Positions 43,677-52,557 of a stretch of DNA of 64,000 bases are shown here, one piece after another; position 1 is the stretch's first letter; each line of letters starts with the position of its first letter. The position numbers and the translations under genes were made by a program. Origin of the DNA: an uncultured Chryseobacterium sp. (GTDB lineage Bacteria > Bacteroidota > Bacteroidia > Flavobacteriales > Weeksellaceae); contig CAJYGB010000018.1 in assembly GCA_913774355.1 (NCBI GenBank), positions 248,001-312,000 of the forward strand, in the 5' to 3' direction. A model generated the notes under the pieces. The model was given only the letters and a program-made list of their open reading frames with translations, was not told where the DNA came from and did not search any database.

Positions 43677-44775
43677 CCATTCATACTTTCAGAGAGCTTT
43701 AGCAAAGAGGGAAGACAACGGATCATTAAGAGTCTTAAAATCTAAACAACAGGGGACCGATTTTTATTCCAACGACTATTTGGGTTTGTCCGGAAATAAA
43801 GATTTTCAGAAACTCCTGCTGAAAAGTATTACAGAAAATCCGGAACTGTTGACAGGCAGTACGGGATCACGGCTCATCAGCGGAAACAGCAATACCGTTA
43901 CAGAAGCTGAAGAATTTATTGCGAAGGAACACGGATACGAATCGGCACTTCTTTTTCCGTCCGGTTACAATGCCAATCTCGCTCTGTTTTCTGCGCTGCC
44001 GACGCGTCATGATACGATTATTGTGGACGAACAGATTCACCGTTCGGTTCATGATGGCTGTAAAATGTCGAATGCTAAAAAACTGAAATTCAGACATAAT
44101 GATTATGATAACCTGGAAGAGATTTTAAGAAGACAGACCGGAACCTGCTATATTGCGATAGAAAGCCTGTATTCGATGGATGGAGATATAGCTCCGATTA
44201 AAGAAATCACTGAGATTGCCGAAAAATATAATGCCGGATTAATTGTGGATGAAGCCCATGCTTTTGGGATATTCGGATATGGTTTGGTTGATCGCTTCCA
44301 ACTGCAGGATCGTGTTTTGGCAACGGTCGTTACATATGGAAAAGCTTTGGGAACCCAAGGAGCCGCAGTGCTGACAGATAACCTGATAAAATCTTATCTT
44401 GTAAATTTTGCGTCACCCTTTATCTATACGACTTCCGCCCATGATTTTTTGTGGATGAGCATCAGGGAAGGTTACCATTTCCTAAAAAACAACAAGGAAC
44501 TGTCAGATATTCTTCAATATAATATTCAAATATTCCGTGACGAGCAGCTGCACAGTCCTTCTGCTAAGAACAGTCCGATCCAGGCTATTGTAATTCCTGA
44601 CAACAAACGATTAAAAGCATTACATGATATTCTATCAAGCAACGGTTTCCTTACCTATGCGGTTTTCAGTCCTACCGTAAAAGAACGCACGGAACGCCTG
44701 CGGATCTGCCTGCATAGTTTCAATACGGAAGAGGAAATTAAAATGCTGGCAGGAATCATTAAAGAATTTATGTAG
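43669..44775 (+). CDS. bioF: 8-amino-7-oxononanoate synthase
   Basis: 368 residues from ATG 43669 (MFSHSYFQRALAKRE). It is a PLP-dependent alpha-oxoamine synthase that condenses pimeloyl thioester with alanine. Motifs are FYSNDYLGLSG, GSTGSRLISG, IVDEAHAFGIFG and the PLP lysine in VVTYGKALGTQGAA (Lys225). Length is normal. The alternative upstream frame start lies inside the diiron gene and is rejected because family proteins begin near MFSHSYF. The stop is followed 36 bp later by bioD. Confidence 0.92.
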   Translation: MFSHSYFQRALAKREDNGSLRVLKSKQQGTDFYSNDYLGLSGNKDFQKLLLKSITENPELLTGSTGSRLISGNSNTVTEAEEFIAKEHGYESALLFPSGYNANLALFSALPTRHDTIIVDEQIHRSVHDGCKMSNAKKLKFRHNDYDNLEEILRRQTGTCYIAIESLYSMDGDIAPIKEITEIAEKYNAGLIVDEAHAFGIFGYGLVDRFQLQDRVLATVVTYGKALGTQGAAVLTDNLIKSYLVNFASPFIYTTSAHDFLWMSIREGYHFLKNNKELSDILQYNIQIFRDEQLHSPSAKNSPIQAIVIPDNKRLKALHDILSSNGFLTYAVFSPTVKERTERLRICLHSFNTEEEIKMLAGIIKEFM

Positions 44776-44811
44776 AAATTAATATCTCATCTTTAAATAA
44801 TTTAAAATCAA

Positions 44812-45459
44812 ATGAATATAGATTATCTGGAAAATCCTGAGCAAAAAACACTCTTTATCACCGGAATCGGTACGGAGATCGGGAAAACCATTTGTTCTGC
44901 CGTACTCACAAAATATTTCCGGGCAGATTACTGGAAGCCGGTTCAATCCGGAGACCTGGATTTTTCCGATTCGATGAAGATAAAAACCTGGGCAGGTGAA
45001 AATACTGTTTGCCATCCGGAAACTTATCGCTTTGCACTGGCAGCTTCTCCTCACCAGTCGGCAAGAGAAGAGAGAATTACCATTGATTTAAATACAATCC
45101 ACCTTCCCGAAACCGAAAACAATCTCATCATAGAAGGAGCCGGAGGATTGATGGTTCCCTTAACTGATAACGAATATATCATTGATCTGATCGCCACACT
45201 GAATATTCCGGCCGTTCTGGTCGTAAGGAATTATCTGGGCTGTATCAATCATACCTTCTTATCGATGATGGCTTTACAATCGAAAAATATCAGGCTTCGT
45301 TACATTATCCTCAACGGAAGTTTCCCTGTAGATACGGAAAGTATAATCTGCAAAAATATTCCGCCCGGAACCGAAATCATAAGAATTCCCGACCTGAAAG
45401 AAGTAACCGGGGAAAACATAGAAATTATAACAAAAACATTAAAAATTTATGACCGATAA
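44812..45459 (+). CDS. bioD: Dethiobiotin synthetase
   Basis: 215 residues. ATP-dependent carboxylation of DAPA to dethiobiotin, in the cytoplasm. The P-loop is FITGIGTEIGKTICSAVL, and YWKPVQSGD and IIEGAGGLMVPL carry substrate and Mg contacts. It overlaps bioB by 11 bp. Confidence 0.93.
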   Translation: MNIDYLENPEQKTLFITGIGTEIGKTICSAVLTKYFRADYWKPVQSGDLDFSDSMKIKTWAGENTVCHPETYRFALAASPHQSAREERITIDLNTIHLPETENNLIIEGAGGLMVPLTDNEYIIDLIATLNIPAVLVVRNYLGCINHTFLSMMALQSKNIRLRYIILNGSFPVDTESIICKNIPPGTEIIRIPDLKEVTGENIEIITKTLKIYDR

Positions 45460-46438
45460 AACTGCATTACGAACCGACTGGACTAAAGAAGAAGTTGAGA
45501 AGATCTATAACCTCCCGCTTTTGGAGCTGATCTACAAAGCCGCTACCGTTCACCGTAAATGGCATAATCCGGAAGAAATCCAGATGTCCACACTGCTTTC
45601 CATTAAAACGGGAGGCTGCCCGGAAGACTGCTCTTACTGTGGACAGGCCGCGCGTTATCATACCAACATTAAAGTTCAGGCTTTATTACCAACCGAACAG
45701 GTAATCGAACATGCCAAAAAAGCCAGAGAAAGCGGATCTTCCCGTTTCTGTATGGCCGCCGCCTGGAGGGAAGTCCGAAACAACCGGGATTTCGACCGGG
45801 TGATTGATATGGTGAAAGGTGTGAATGAGCTCGGCATGGAAGTCTGCTGTACATTAGGAATGCTGACGGAAGAACAGGCGGTACGGCTTCAGGAAGCGGG
45901 TTTATTTGCCTATAATCACAACCTGGATACTTCAGAGCAGTATTATGAAGAGATTATTTCTACCCGGACTTTCGATAACCGGATCAACACGATCAATAAC
46001 GTCCGGAAAGCCGGGATCACCGTTTGCTCGGGAGGAATTATCGGTTTGGGAGAGACGCACAACGACCGTATCTCCATGCTTTTAACCTTATCTACCATGC
46101 CGAAACATCCGGAATCCGTTCCGATCAATGCACTGGCAAGGGTGGCGGGAACACCGCTTGAAGACAATGAAAAAACAAATACCTGGGAAATGGTACGGAT
46201 GATTGCCACCGCGAGGATCATTATGCCTTCTTCCATGGTCCGCCTTAGCGCAGGAAGGATTGAAATGACGGAATTTGAGCAGGGCTGGTGCTTTATGGCC
46301 GGTGCCAATTCCATTTTTACCGGGGAAAGGGAAACTCTTTTGGTCACCCCGAATCCTGGTGTTTCGGAAGACCTTCAGCTGCTGCAGACGTTGGGGTTGA
46401 AGCCTATGGGGCGGACAAAGGTGAATTGTGAATTGTAA
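45449..46438 (+). CDS. bioB: Biotin synthase
   Basis: 329 residues, a radical-SAM enzyme inserting sulfur into dethiobiotin. The [4Fe-4S] motif is CPEDCSYC (Cys57, Cys61, Cys64). CMAAAWREVRNN, YNHNLDTSEQYY, GLGETHNDR and SSMVRLSAGRIEM are standard BioB blocks, and ANSIFTGERLLT-type residues appear as GANSIFTGERETLL. The start overlaps bioD. The next biotin gene, bioA, is 382 bp further on. Confidence 0.97.
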   Translation: MTDKTALRTDWTKEEVEKIYNLPLLELIYKAATVHRKWHNPEEIQMSTLLSIKTGGCPEDCSYCGQAARYHTNIKVQALLPTEQVIEHAKKARESGSSRFCMAAAWREVRNNRDFDRVIDMVKGVNELGMEVCCTLGMLTEEQAVRLQEAGLFAYNHNLDTSEQYYEEIISTRTFDNRINTINNVRKAGITVCSGGIIGLGETHNDRISMLLTLSTMPKHPESVPINALARVAGTPLEDNEKTNTWEMVRMIATARIIMPSSMVRLSAGRIEMTEFEQGWCFMAGANSIFTGERETLLVTPNPGVSEDLQLLQTLGLKPMGRTKVNCEL

Positions 46439-46518
46439 ATGGTCAAATTTTGAGGTTTATTTCAATGGTTGTTCTGTAATGAACTTTGGTTGGCTTAGCT
46501 GTAGCTACAATGTCAATA

Positions 46519-46684
46519 GTGAATGGTCAATTTTAGTAGATCGTTGAATAGTTGCAATTTTGAAGCGGCCAGAGTTATTCATTTATTATTTTAATTCAAA
46601 CCTAACGATTTATCGTTTGGATTTTTAATTAAAAATTACAGATTAAACGGCTCTTAGAATTCAATATCCACAGTTGACCATTCA
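46519..46684. repeat. Family A repeat fragments in the bioB-bioA gap
   Basis: GTGAATGGTCAAT (46519-46531) and its complement TTGACCATTCA (46674-46684) bound a gene-free stretch; further shortened forms occur at ~46430-46445 and ~46742-46765. The whole 46439-46820 gap contains no convincing gene. Confidence 0.6.
46601..46620 (+). terminator. Possible terminator after bioB
   Basis: The stem CCTAACGAT / ATCGTTTGG has one mismatch and only a 2-base gap, and is followed by ATTTTTAATT. It is weak and AT-rich. If active, bioA has its own promoter. Confidence 0.35.
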
Positions 46685-46820
46685 TTTATTCTCGCTAAAG
46701 TTTATATCAAAAAACATTGTTGATACCATCAACTAAATTCACAATTGACCCATCATTCACCACGATCAAATCATTAAACTGATGTTCAAACTAACCCACA
46801 AATCTAAAACTATCAAACGC

Positions 46821-48101
46821 ATGAATCTCTCTCAACGTGACCGCGCCGTCAACTGGCATCCGTATACCCAGATGAAAACCGCCGAAGATGCCATTGCTAT
46901 TGTAAAAGGAAAAGGAATTTACCTTTTTGATGATGCGGGAAAACAATACATCGATGCTGTGTCTTCCTGGTGGGTGACGCTTCACGGCCATGCGCATCCT
47001 TATATTGCCCAGAAGGTTTCCGAACAGCTTCACACCCTGGAACAGGTGATTTTTGCCGGTTTCACACATGAGCCGGCGGTACGGCTTTCCGAAAATCTTC
47101 TTAAGCTGTTGCCTGAGAACCAGAAGAAGGTTTTTTATTCTGATAACGGTTCGACCGCAGTGGAAGTGGCGCTGAAAATGTGCATCCAGTTTGCTTATAA
47201 TATGGGTAAACAGAAAACAAAGATATTAGCTTTTAAAAATGCTTATCACGGCGATACTTTCGGGGCGATGTCTGTAAGCGGCCGGAGTGCCTGGACCCAG
47301 CCTTTCGGCGAAATGCTCTTTGAAGTTATTTTTATCGATCCGCCGACTTCTGAGAATATTAATGAATTAAAATCAATCATTCAGAAACATTCGGAAGAAC
47401 TGGCCTGTTTTATTTATGAGCCTTTGGTCCAGGGAGCAGCGGGAATGCTGATGCATGCGCCGGAAGATTTATCGGAGCTGATGCGATTATGCAGGGCAAA
47501 TGGCATTTTAATGATCCAGGATGAGGTATTTACCGGTTTCGGCAGAACGGGAAAACTGTTTGCAGCTGATTATCTGGAAGAACAACCGGACATTATGTGC
47601 TTTTCCAAAGGGCTGACCGGAGGAACCATGCCGATGGGAATCACAACCGCTTCCAACCGGATTTTTGAAGCTTTTCTTTCGGAGGACCGTTATAAAACCC
47701 TGTTCCACGGGCATTCTTTTACGGCAAATCCTTTGGCCTGTGCGGCTGCACTGGCGAGTATGGAACTTCTGCTGAAAAAGGAAACATTGCGTGCTATCGA
47801 TCTTATTGGTACGAAACATAAAAGCTTTTCAGAAGAGCTGATGCAGCATCCGAAGGTTGAAAACGTAAGGCAGACCGGAACCATTCTGGCGTGGGAAATA
47901 AAAAATAACACCCGGACTTCTTATTTTAACGAAACCGGAAAAGCCGCTTACCGGAAGTTTTTAGAAAGAGGAATCATCCTGCGTCCTTTGGGGAACGTTC
48001 TATACCTGGTTCCGCCCTATTGCATCACTTCCGAAGAACTCGATGTTGTTTACCGCAATATCATGGAAGTTCTTGATGAATTGGAAGTCTTACAATCATA
48101 A
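46821..48101 (+). CDS. bioA: Adenosylmethionine-8-amino-7-oxononanoate aminotransferase
   Basis: 426 residues from ATG 46821 (MNLSQRDRAVNWHPYTQMK); an ATG 39 bp upstream is in frame but the family begins near the chosen one. A PLP enzyme converting KAPA to DAPA with SAM as amino donor. Motifs: DAVSSWWVTLHGHAHP, FYSDNGSTAVEVALKM, IQDEVFTGFGRTG and PLP-lysine FSKGLTGGTMPMG. It completes bioF-D-B-A; the pimeloyl-making genes bioC and bioH are not in the window. Confidence 0.95.
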   Translation: MNLSQRDRAVNWHPYTQMKTAEDAIAIVKGKGIYLFDDAGKQYIDAVSSWWVTLHGHAHPYIAQKVSEQLHTLEQVIFAGFTHEPAVRLSENLLKLLPENQKKVFYSDNGSTAVEVALKMCIQFAYNMGKQKTKILAFKNAYHGDTFGAMSVSGRSAWTQPFGEMLFEVIFIDPPTSENINELKSIIQKHSEELACFIYEPLVQGAAGMLMHAPEDLSELMRLCRANGILMIQDEVFTGFGRTGKLFAADYLEEQPDIMCFSKGLTGGTMPMGITTASNRIFEAFLSEDRYKTLFHGHSFTANPLACAAALASMELLLKKETLRAIDLIGTKHKSFSEELMQHPKVENVRQTGTILAWEIKNNTRTSYFNETGKAAYRKFLERGIILRPLGNVLYLVPPYCITSEELDVVYRNIMEVLDELEVLQS

Positions 48102-48107
48102 TAATTC

Positions 48108-48115
48108 TATTTTTG
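48108..48115 (+). promoter_or_regulatory. Bacteroidota -7 element of the GNAT gene
   Basis: TATTTTTG (TAnnTTTG) starts 7 bp after the bioA stop and ends 17 bp before ATG 48133. Confidence 0.5.
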
Positions 48116-48132
48116 CATGAAAATAGACGACG

Positions 48133-48672
48133 ATGATGCAAGTTTATACGGAAAGATTATTGCTGCGGGATATGACCATCGAAGATGCCCCGGCTATTTT
48201 TGACTACCGTTCTGATACGGAAACCAATATATTCCAGAGCTGGATTCCGATAAGCCTTGAAGAAGTGGAAAGCTTTATACTGAGGAATCATAAAGAATTC
48301 AACCAGCCGGAAAGCTGGTACCAGATCCTGATCACCGATAAAGAAACAAAGGCAGTCATCGGCGATATAGGAATTCATTTTTTCGGAAACGAAAACACAC
48401 AGGCTGAGCTTGGAATTACTTTAAACAAAAATTTCCAGGGAAAAGGTTTCGCTGCCGAAGCACTGAAAGGTATAATCAGTTTGTTGTTTACCGATTTCCG
48501 AAAGCATCGGATTATGGCATCCGTTGATCCCGACAACCTCAATTCAATAAAATTAATGGAGCGGGTAGGATTCCGCAAAGAAGGCCATTTTGTGAAAAGT
48601 CTGTTCTGGAAAAACCGGTGGGTGGATGATATTATTTATGCCATTCTCTGCGAAGAATGGATGGAAAAATAA
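48133..48672 (+). CDS. GNAT family N-acetyltransferase (RimJ/RimL-like)
   Basis: 179 residues. Begins VYTERLLLRDMTIEDAPAIFDYRSD, typical of the Acetyltransf_3 group. The acetyl-CoA site is LGITLNKNFQGKGFAAEALKGI, followed by HRIMASVDPDNLNSIKLMERVGFRKEG. It may acetylate a protein N-terminus or a small amine. It has its own promoter and terminator. Confidence 0.9.
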   Translation: MMQVYTERLLLRDMTIEDAPAIFDYRSDTETNIFQSWIPISLEEVESFILRNHKEFNQPESWYQILITDKETKAVIGDIGIHFFGNENTQAELGITLNKNFQGKGFAAEALKGIISLLFTDFRKHRIMASVDPDNLNSIKLMERVGFRKEGHFVKSLFWKNRWVDDIIYAILCEEWMEK

Positions 48673-48676
48673 AAGG

Positions 48677-48708
48677 AAAACCGTTTCAGCTAAGGCGGTT
48701 TTTTTAGA
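48677..48708 (+). terminator. Intrinsic terminator of the GNAT gene
   Basis: AAAACCG (48677-48683) pairs with CGGTTTT (48696-48702), followed by TTTT. Confidence 0.7.
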
Positions 48709-48803
48709 CTGCATACTGTAAGCTTTTCCGATAACCTCATTGGTGAGTTAAACAATTTGCCTTCTTGGCGTATTTTTTGACGTCCGCAAACTAAACAACT
48801 ACT

Positions 48804-49511
48804 ATGTTATCTGTATTTCTCCAAGAATTCAGCTGGAAAGAACTGTTGATGGGCCAGGAAGAATGGCCTTTCATTCTTGAAATCGTTCTCCGTACCGTTA
48901 TCATGTTCATTACCATTATCATCGGTCTCAGGGTATTAGGGAAAAGAGGAGTGAAGCAGCTCTCCATTTTCGAACTTGTCGTAATTATCGGTTTAGGCTC
49001 TGCAGCCGGAGATCCGATGTTCTATAAAGAAGTTGGTATTGTTTCATCCATCATTGTATTTGCAGTTATTATCTTCCTGTATACGGTAATTACTTATTTA
49101 ATTGCAAAAAAGAAAAAATTTGAGGAAATGATTGAAGGCAAATGCATCTGCCTGATCGACGACGGTGAATTTTCCATTGAGAATTTTAAGAAAGAAAATC
49201 TTGGCAGCGATGAGTTTTTTGCAGAGCTTAGATTAAATGGTGTTTCCCACTTGGGCCAGGTTGAAAAAGCGATTGAAGAAAGTTCAGGGGAAATCAGCGT
49301 GTTTTTTTATGAAGATGAAAAAGTGAAATACGGACTCCCGACAATGCCGGGTTCTCTGGATGATCCATTGAACGAAATCCACAAAATGGGATATTATTCA
49401 TGCACCTTCTGCGGACATACTGAAGAGAAGCAGAAAGGAGAGGCGGGATCATGTGGAAAGTGCGGAAAAAAGAAATGGGTACCGTCCAGTAATAAACGAA
49501 GAGTTACCTAA
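48804..49511 (+). CDS. YetF/DUF421 membrane protein with C-terminal zinc ribbon
   Basis: 235 residues. Three N-terminal hydrophobic helices (FILEIVLRTVIMFITIIIGLRVLG, FELVVIIGLGSAAG, IIVFAVIIFLYTVITYLI) and the cytoplasmic YetF domain (GKCICLIDDGEFSIENFKKENLGSDEFFAELRLNGVSHLGQVEKAIEE) are standard. An added C-terminal CTFCGH ... CGKCGKKKW is a two-knuckle zinc ribbon. The function of YetF proteins is unknown; stress and spore roles are reported in Bacillus relatives. Confidence 0.88.
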   Translation: MLSVFLQEFSWKELLMGQEEWPFILEIVLRTVIMFITIIIGLRVLGKRGVKQLSIFELVVIIGLGSAAGDPMFYKEVGIVSSIIVFAVIIFLYTVITYLIAKKKKFEEMIEGKCICLIDDGEFSIENFKKENLGSDEFFAELRLNGVSHLGQVEKAIEESSGEISVFFYEDEKVKYGLPTMPGSLDDPLNEIHKMGYYSCTFCGHTEEKQKGEAGSCGKCGKKKWVPSSNKRRVT

Positions 49512-49517
49512 AATAAA

Positions 49518-49545
49518 AAAGGCTCCTACGAATAGGAGCCTAAAA
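49518..49545 (-). terminator. Intrinsic terminator on the minus strand
   Basis: GGCTCCTA / TAGGAGCC (49521-49528, 49533-49540) around CGAA. On the minus strand the stem runs into TTTTTTATTTT, while the plus-strand tail is A-rich. It therefore best ends transcription from the small gene at 49814. Confidence 0.65.
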
Positions 49546-49652
49546 AAACACAAATGATGAAAAAAAATTATTTCGATATACAAATATAATAAAAATATTA
49601 ACATCCCAAGAATAGATTGATATATATTTTTAAAATATTTTATCTGTTTTCA

Positions 49653-49814
49653 CTATCCTGCATTCAGCCTTTGGGAAGTGGTAAAAAGCCCAAGGGCCAA
49701 TAATGCTACAATACCCACTGTCAGTGCCTTTGCACCATCTTTTATTTTTGCGGAATTTCCGCTTCCTGCTGATTTCTTTTTGAAAAAATCAGACCAGAAT
49801 TTCTTTGTTTTCAT
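49653..49814 (-). CDS. 53-residue basic single-span membrane peptide
   Basis: ATG 49814 to TAG 49653. Residues 1-29 are strongly basic (MKTKKFWSDFFKKKSAGSGN); residues 30-46 form one hydrophobic segment (ALTVGIVALLALGLFTT). The tail is SQRLNAG. It is supported by a clean start, a well-placed terminator 110 bp downstream on the same strand, and clearly protein-like composition. A basic N-terminus with one span predicts an inner-membrane peptide. The function is unknown. Confidence 0.6.
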   Translation of the reverse strand: MKTKKFWSDFFKKKSAGSGNSAKIKDGAKALTVGIVALLALGLFTTSQRLNAG

Positions 49815-50014
49815 AGTATTTTTATATCAAAATTCAAACCATAACTCCATTTTTTTCAGAATGGATTGTAGTCCTGTTCATTAACTGGCTTTCGTTATAA
49901 AAAAATAAAATAAACTCGACGGTATGATCGGTTAATTAACACAATTTATTGATTCCTTATTTTTAGGCTTAGTAGATTGAAATCCAGTAACATTTACAAT
50001 CTATCAAATAAAAA

Positions 50015-50040
50015 ATCCCTTTCTGAATTCAGAAAGGGAT
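50015..50040 (-). terminator. Intrinsic terminator of the ferritin-like gene
   Basis: A perfect 26-bp palindrome, ATCCCTTTCTGAA plus complement. On the minus strand it is followed by TTTTTTATTTG. Confidence 0.85.
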
Positions 50041-50062
50041 AACAGCTAAAATTAAGGACTGA

Positions 50063-50878
50063 TCAGACAATAAACAATCCTGCAATTGTCTGAGCATCAC
50101 TACCACTTAAAATTTCGTCGTATGCTGCAGAACCTGCTGCTGCGCCAAACGAAGTACTTGTATTGAAACCGGCCTGGTTCACATTATCTTCTCCGGCATA
50201 TACGGGATTGGTTGCGGAAGGCATATTACCTCCGTTAGCCAATTCGATCCAGCCTTTATTTGCTCTCATCCTCCTTACCTGTGAAGCATGTCTCGCCTCT
50301 ACGGAGTGGATTTGTAAAGCAGCCTGCAATACGGTTTTATTAGACATCACATTTCCTGCCTGCCCTTTGTATGCTCTTACTCCAGTGTCTTCAAATGCCT
50401 GGGCAAGAATCAGAAACTGGCTGTAGCTCGTAAAAGGCGTAAAGTTTCCTTTTGCCGTAAAATCGAAAGTAGGCTTGGCTCCAGGCGTTGTTCCTAAAGA
50501 AGTAAGTGTATTTTTCAGGAATGTTACGTGGGCAGACTCATGTTTTGAGATTTGTGTGAAAACCGTTCTATCCGAACTTGGGATTAATCCTGCAGTGTTC
50601 AATCCTATTCTGTAATATTCATCTTCAAGATATTCCAGGACCAAAGCCAATTGTAAAGCATCAGTCAGTGTACTTTTCAAAAAAGTGGCATTTTTCTGAT
50701 TGTTTACGGTTTCCGCCTTGGCAGGTGTACTCATTAATGCTCCGAGACCAAGCGGAAGTGCAGCCACCGCTGCTTTTTTACCGAATGATGAAATATTGGT
50801 TAGGGTTTCTAATCTTGAGGTTTCTGTTGTGAAAAATTTATCGTCAGAAAGCTTATCTAGTAATTTAAGAATGTTCAT
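50063..50878 (-). CDS. Exported ferritin-like domain protein (first)
   Basis: 271 residues. An N-terminal ~30-residue leader is followed by a hydrophobic export segment (KKAAVAALPLGLGALMSTPAKA). The Ferritin_2-type domain carries a full diiron ligand set: LEYLEDEYY, KHESAH (ExxH), FEDTGVRAY and VEARH (ExxH). Its paralog is 24 bp upstream on the same strand, so the pair is an operon. Family members are found in the periplasm or cell envelope with poorly known oxidase or iron-related roles. Confidence 0.87.
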   Translation of the reverse strand: MNILKLLDKLSDDKFFTTETSRLETLTNISSFGKKAAVAALPLGLGALMSTPAKAETVNNQKNATFLKSTLTDALQLALVLEYLEDEYYRIGLNTAGLIPSSDRTVFTQISKHESAHVTFLKNTLTSLGTTPGAKPTFDFTAKGNFTPFTSYSQFLILAQAFEDTGVRAYKGQAGNVMSNKTVLQAALQIHSVEARHASQVRRMRANKGWIELANGGNMPSATNPVYAGEDNVNQAGFNTSTSFGAAAGSAAYDEILSGSDAQTIAGLFIV

Positions 50879-50902
50879 AATGTAATTTTTTGAAGTGAAT
50901 AA

Positions 50903-51610
50903 TTAACCGATTCCCTGTTCTTTCCAAGTGAAAGGTGTTTTGATAAATCCTCCTGCTACCGATACGATATCTTTCGGCTCTTTTGCAAGATCCAACCCGT
51001 TGGCATCGATCACATCATCTCCTGAAAACGCTGCCGTTCCCGGATTAATAAGGTTTCTGATTGCTGAAGCATGTCTCGCTTCAACGGAAACGATTTTTCC
51101 TGCAATAACCAGATAATCGGCATTGGTGATGTATTTTCCGGCACCGTTATAAGCAGCAACTCCGGTATCTTCCAGGGCTTTAGCCGTTGCAAGAACAGAG
51201 TTTCTGTCGTTAAAGTTAACATTAGGATACTGGAACTCAAGTGTTGGCAGTACATTGGAAGTTGCTCCGCTGATGGCTGCTTTGAAGAAATCCCTGTGAA
51301 TTACTTCGTGATGGTACAGGTCGGTAAAGATCTCTTTCTCGGCACTTGAAATCCCGGAGTAGAAATTGTTAACCACTTTAGTGTAAAAATCAGCTTCCAG
51401 CTGCTCCAATGCATAAGCGTAGTTCAGTACCCCTACGTCTCCTTTTCCAAGATCGAAAACATTTACGTCTACGAATTCGAATTCCTTGTCTTCACAACCG
51501 ATTAAGGTAAGGCCGGCCATAGCAAGGCCTACACCGCTCAGCTTCAAAAAATTTCTTCTGCCTGTATCCAGGGTTGCTCCCTGGTTAGACACGTGGATCG
51601 TTTTTTTCAT
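50903..51610 (-). CDS. Exported ferritin-like domain protein (second), Tat lipoprotein
   Basis: 235 residues. The leader has a twin-arginine motif, RRNFLKLSG, followed by a hydrophobic stretch and lipobox LIGC (about residue 39), predicting a folded, possibly metal-loaded protein exported by Tat and then lipidated. Ligand motifs are LEQLEADFY, HHEVIH (ExxH), LEDTGVAAY and VEARH (ExxH). It is paralogous to the next gene. Tat use fits a diiron centre assembled before export. Confidence 0.9.
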   Translation of the reverse strand: MKKTIHVSNQGATLDTGRRNFLKLSGVGLAMAGLTLIGCEDKEFEFVDVNVFDLGKGDVGVLNYAYALEQLEADFYTKVVNNFYSGISSAEKEIFTDLYHHEVIHRDFFKAAISGATSNVLPTLEFQYPNVNFNDRNSVLATAKALEDTGVAAYNGAGKYITNADYLVIAGKIVSVEARHASAIRNLINPGTAAFSGDDVIDANGLDLAKEPKDIVSVAGGFIKTPFTWKEQGIG

Positions 51611-51657
51611 AATATTATTTTATTTAAGCGTTTATATTATTATAAGAGAGAAATAAA

Positions 51658-51682
51658 AACAGCATAAAAAATTTATGCTGTT
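51658..51682 (-). terminator. Intrinsic terminator of the fasciclin gene
   Basis: AACAGCATAAA / TTTATGCTGTT around a short loop, followed on the minus strand by TTTTATTTC. It separates the fasciclin gene from the ferritin-like pair. Confidence 0.75.
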
Positions 51683-51699
51683 TAAAAACTAAGAAACCA

Positions 51700-52269
51700 T
51701 TACGGCATCAACACCGTATCTATTACATGAATAACACCATTGGACTGATTTACATCAGCAATCGTAACTCTTGCGTCATTTCCTTTCATATCTCTTACAT
51801 AGAGATTTTTACCTTTTGCCCAGAAAGTCAAATCTTCACCTTCCACCGTTTTCATCATAGCTTTACCGTTCCCTGCCTTTACTTCAGCCCAGATCTGCTT
51901 TGCGCTGTATCTTCCCGGAAGAACATGATATGTTAAGATTTTAGTAAGCATTTCCTTATTTTCAGGCTTTACCAGATTATCAACAGTTCCTTTTGGTAAT
52001 TTTGCAAAGGCCGCATCCGTCGGAGCAAATACCGTAAAAGGTCCTGCCCCCTGTAATGTTTCAACCAATCCTGCTGCCTTTACAGCCGCTACCAGTGTTT
52101 TATGATCTTTGGAGTTTACCGCATTTTGAATAATGTTTTTAGAAGGATACATCGGAGCACCACCTACCATTACCGTTTTTTCTTTCATTTGCTGAGCTGT
52201 TACCGTTCCGCTGAATGCGAAAGATAGGATTACCATTCCTAAAGCTGTGATTTTTGATCTTGTGTTCAT
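51700..52269 (-). CDS. Fasciclin (FAS1) domain protein, exported
   Basis: 189 residues from ATG 52269 (MNTRSKITALGM). A signal peptide ends near VTAQQ. One FAS1 domain follows: AAGLVETLQGAGPFTVFAPTDAAFAKLPKGTV, YHVLPGRYSA and the terminal DVNQSNGVIHVIDTVLMP. FAS1 proteins are secreted adhesion or matrix proteins. It is divergent from an ECF sigma/anti-sigma pair, the same combination as SigK/RskA and the fasciclin proteins MPT70/MPT83 in mycobacteria. Confidence 0.92.
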   Translation of the reverse strand: MNTRSKITALGMVILSFAFSGTVTAQQMKEKTVMVGGAPMYPSKNIIQNAVNSKDHKTLVAAVKAAGLVETLQGAGPFTVFAPTDAAFAKLPKGTVDNLVKPENKEMLTKILTYHVLPGRYSAKQIWAEVKAGNGKAMMKTVEGEDLTFWAKGKNLYVRDMKGNDARVTIADVNQSNGVIHVIDTVLMP

Positions 52270-52557
52270 TTTTTTGATTTTTAAGTTCAATGTTGTATTT
52301 GACTGTGTTCTGATGTCATTTACGAGAGCGGTTTCATTTCAGATTTAAAAAAAATAAAAAAAAACACAAGTCGAATTCAAATAATTGATTATCAGACAAT
52401 TATTTTTCACATTAGCATGAGGATTTATTTTCTTTATTAATATTTTTATATTAAATGGGCATTTTGTCTGAAATTTTTTTAAATGATTTTAGAATTTTTC
52501 GAAATATTGAACAATATGGCTTTAAAATTGTTTAATATCTGTTTTATTTTATTACAT

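Noticed and set aside
49518..49545. Terminator of the YetF gene
   Set aside because: The plus-strand tail is A-rich; the T-run is on the minus strand, so it belongs to the small gene at 49653-49814.
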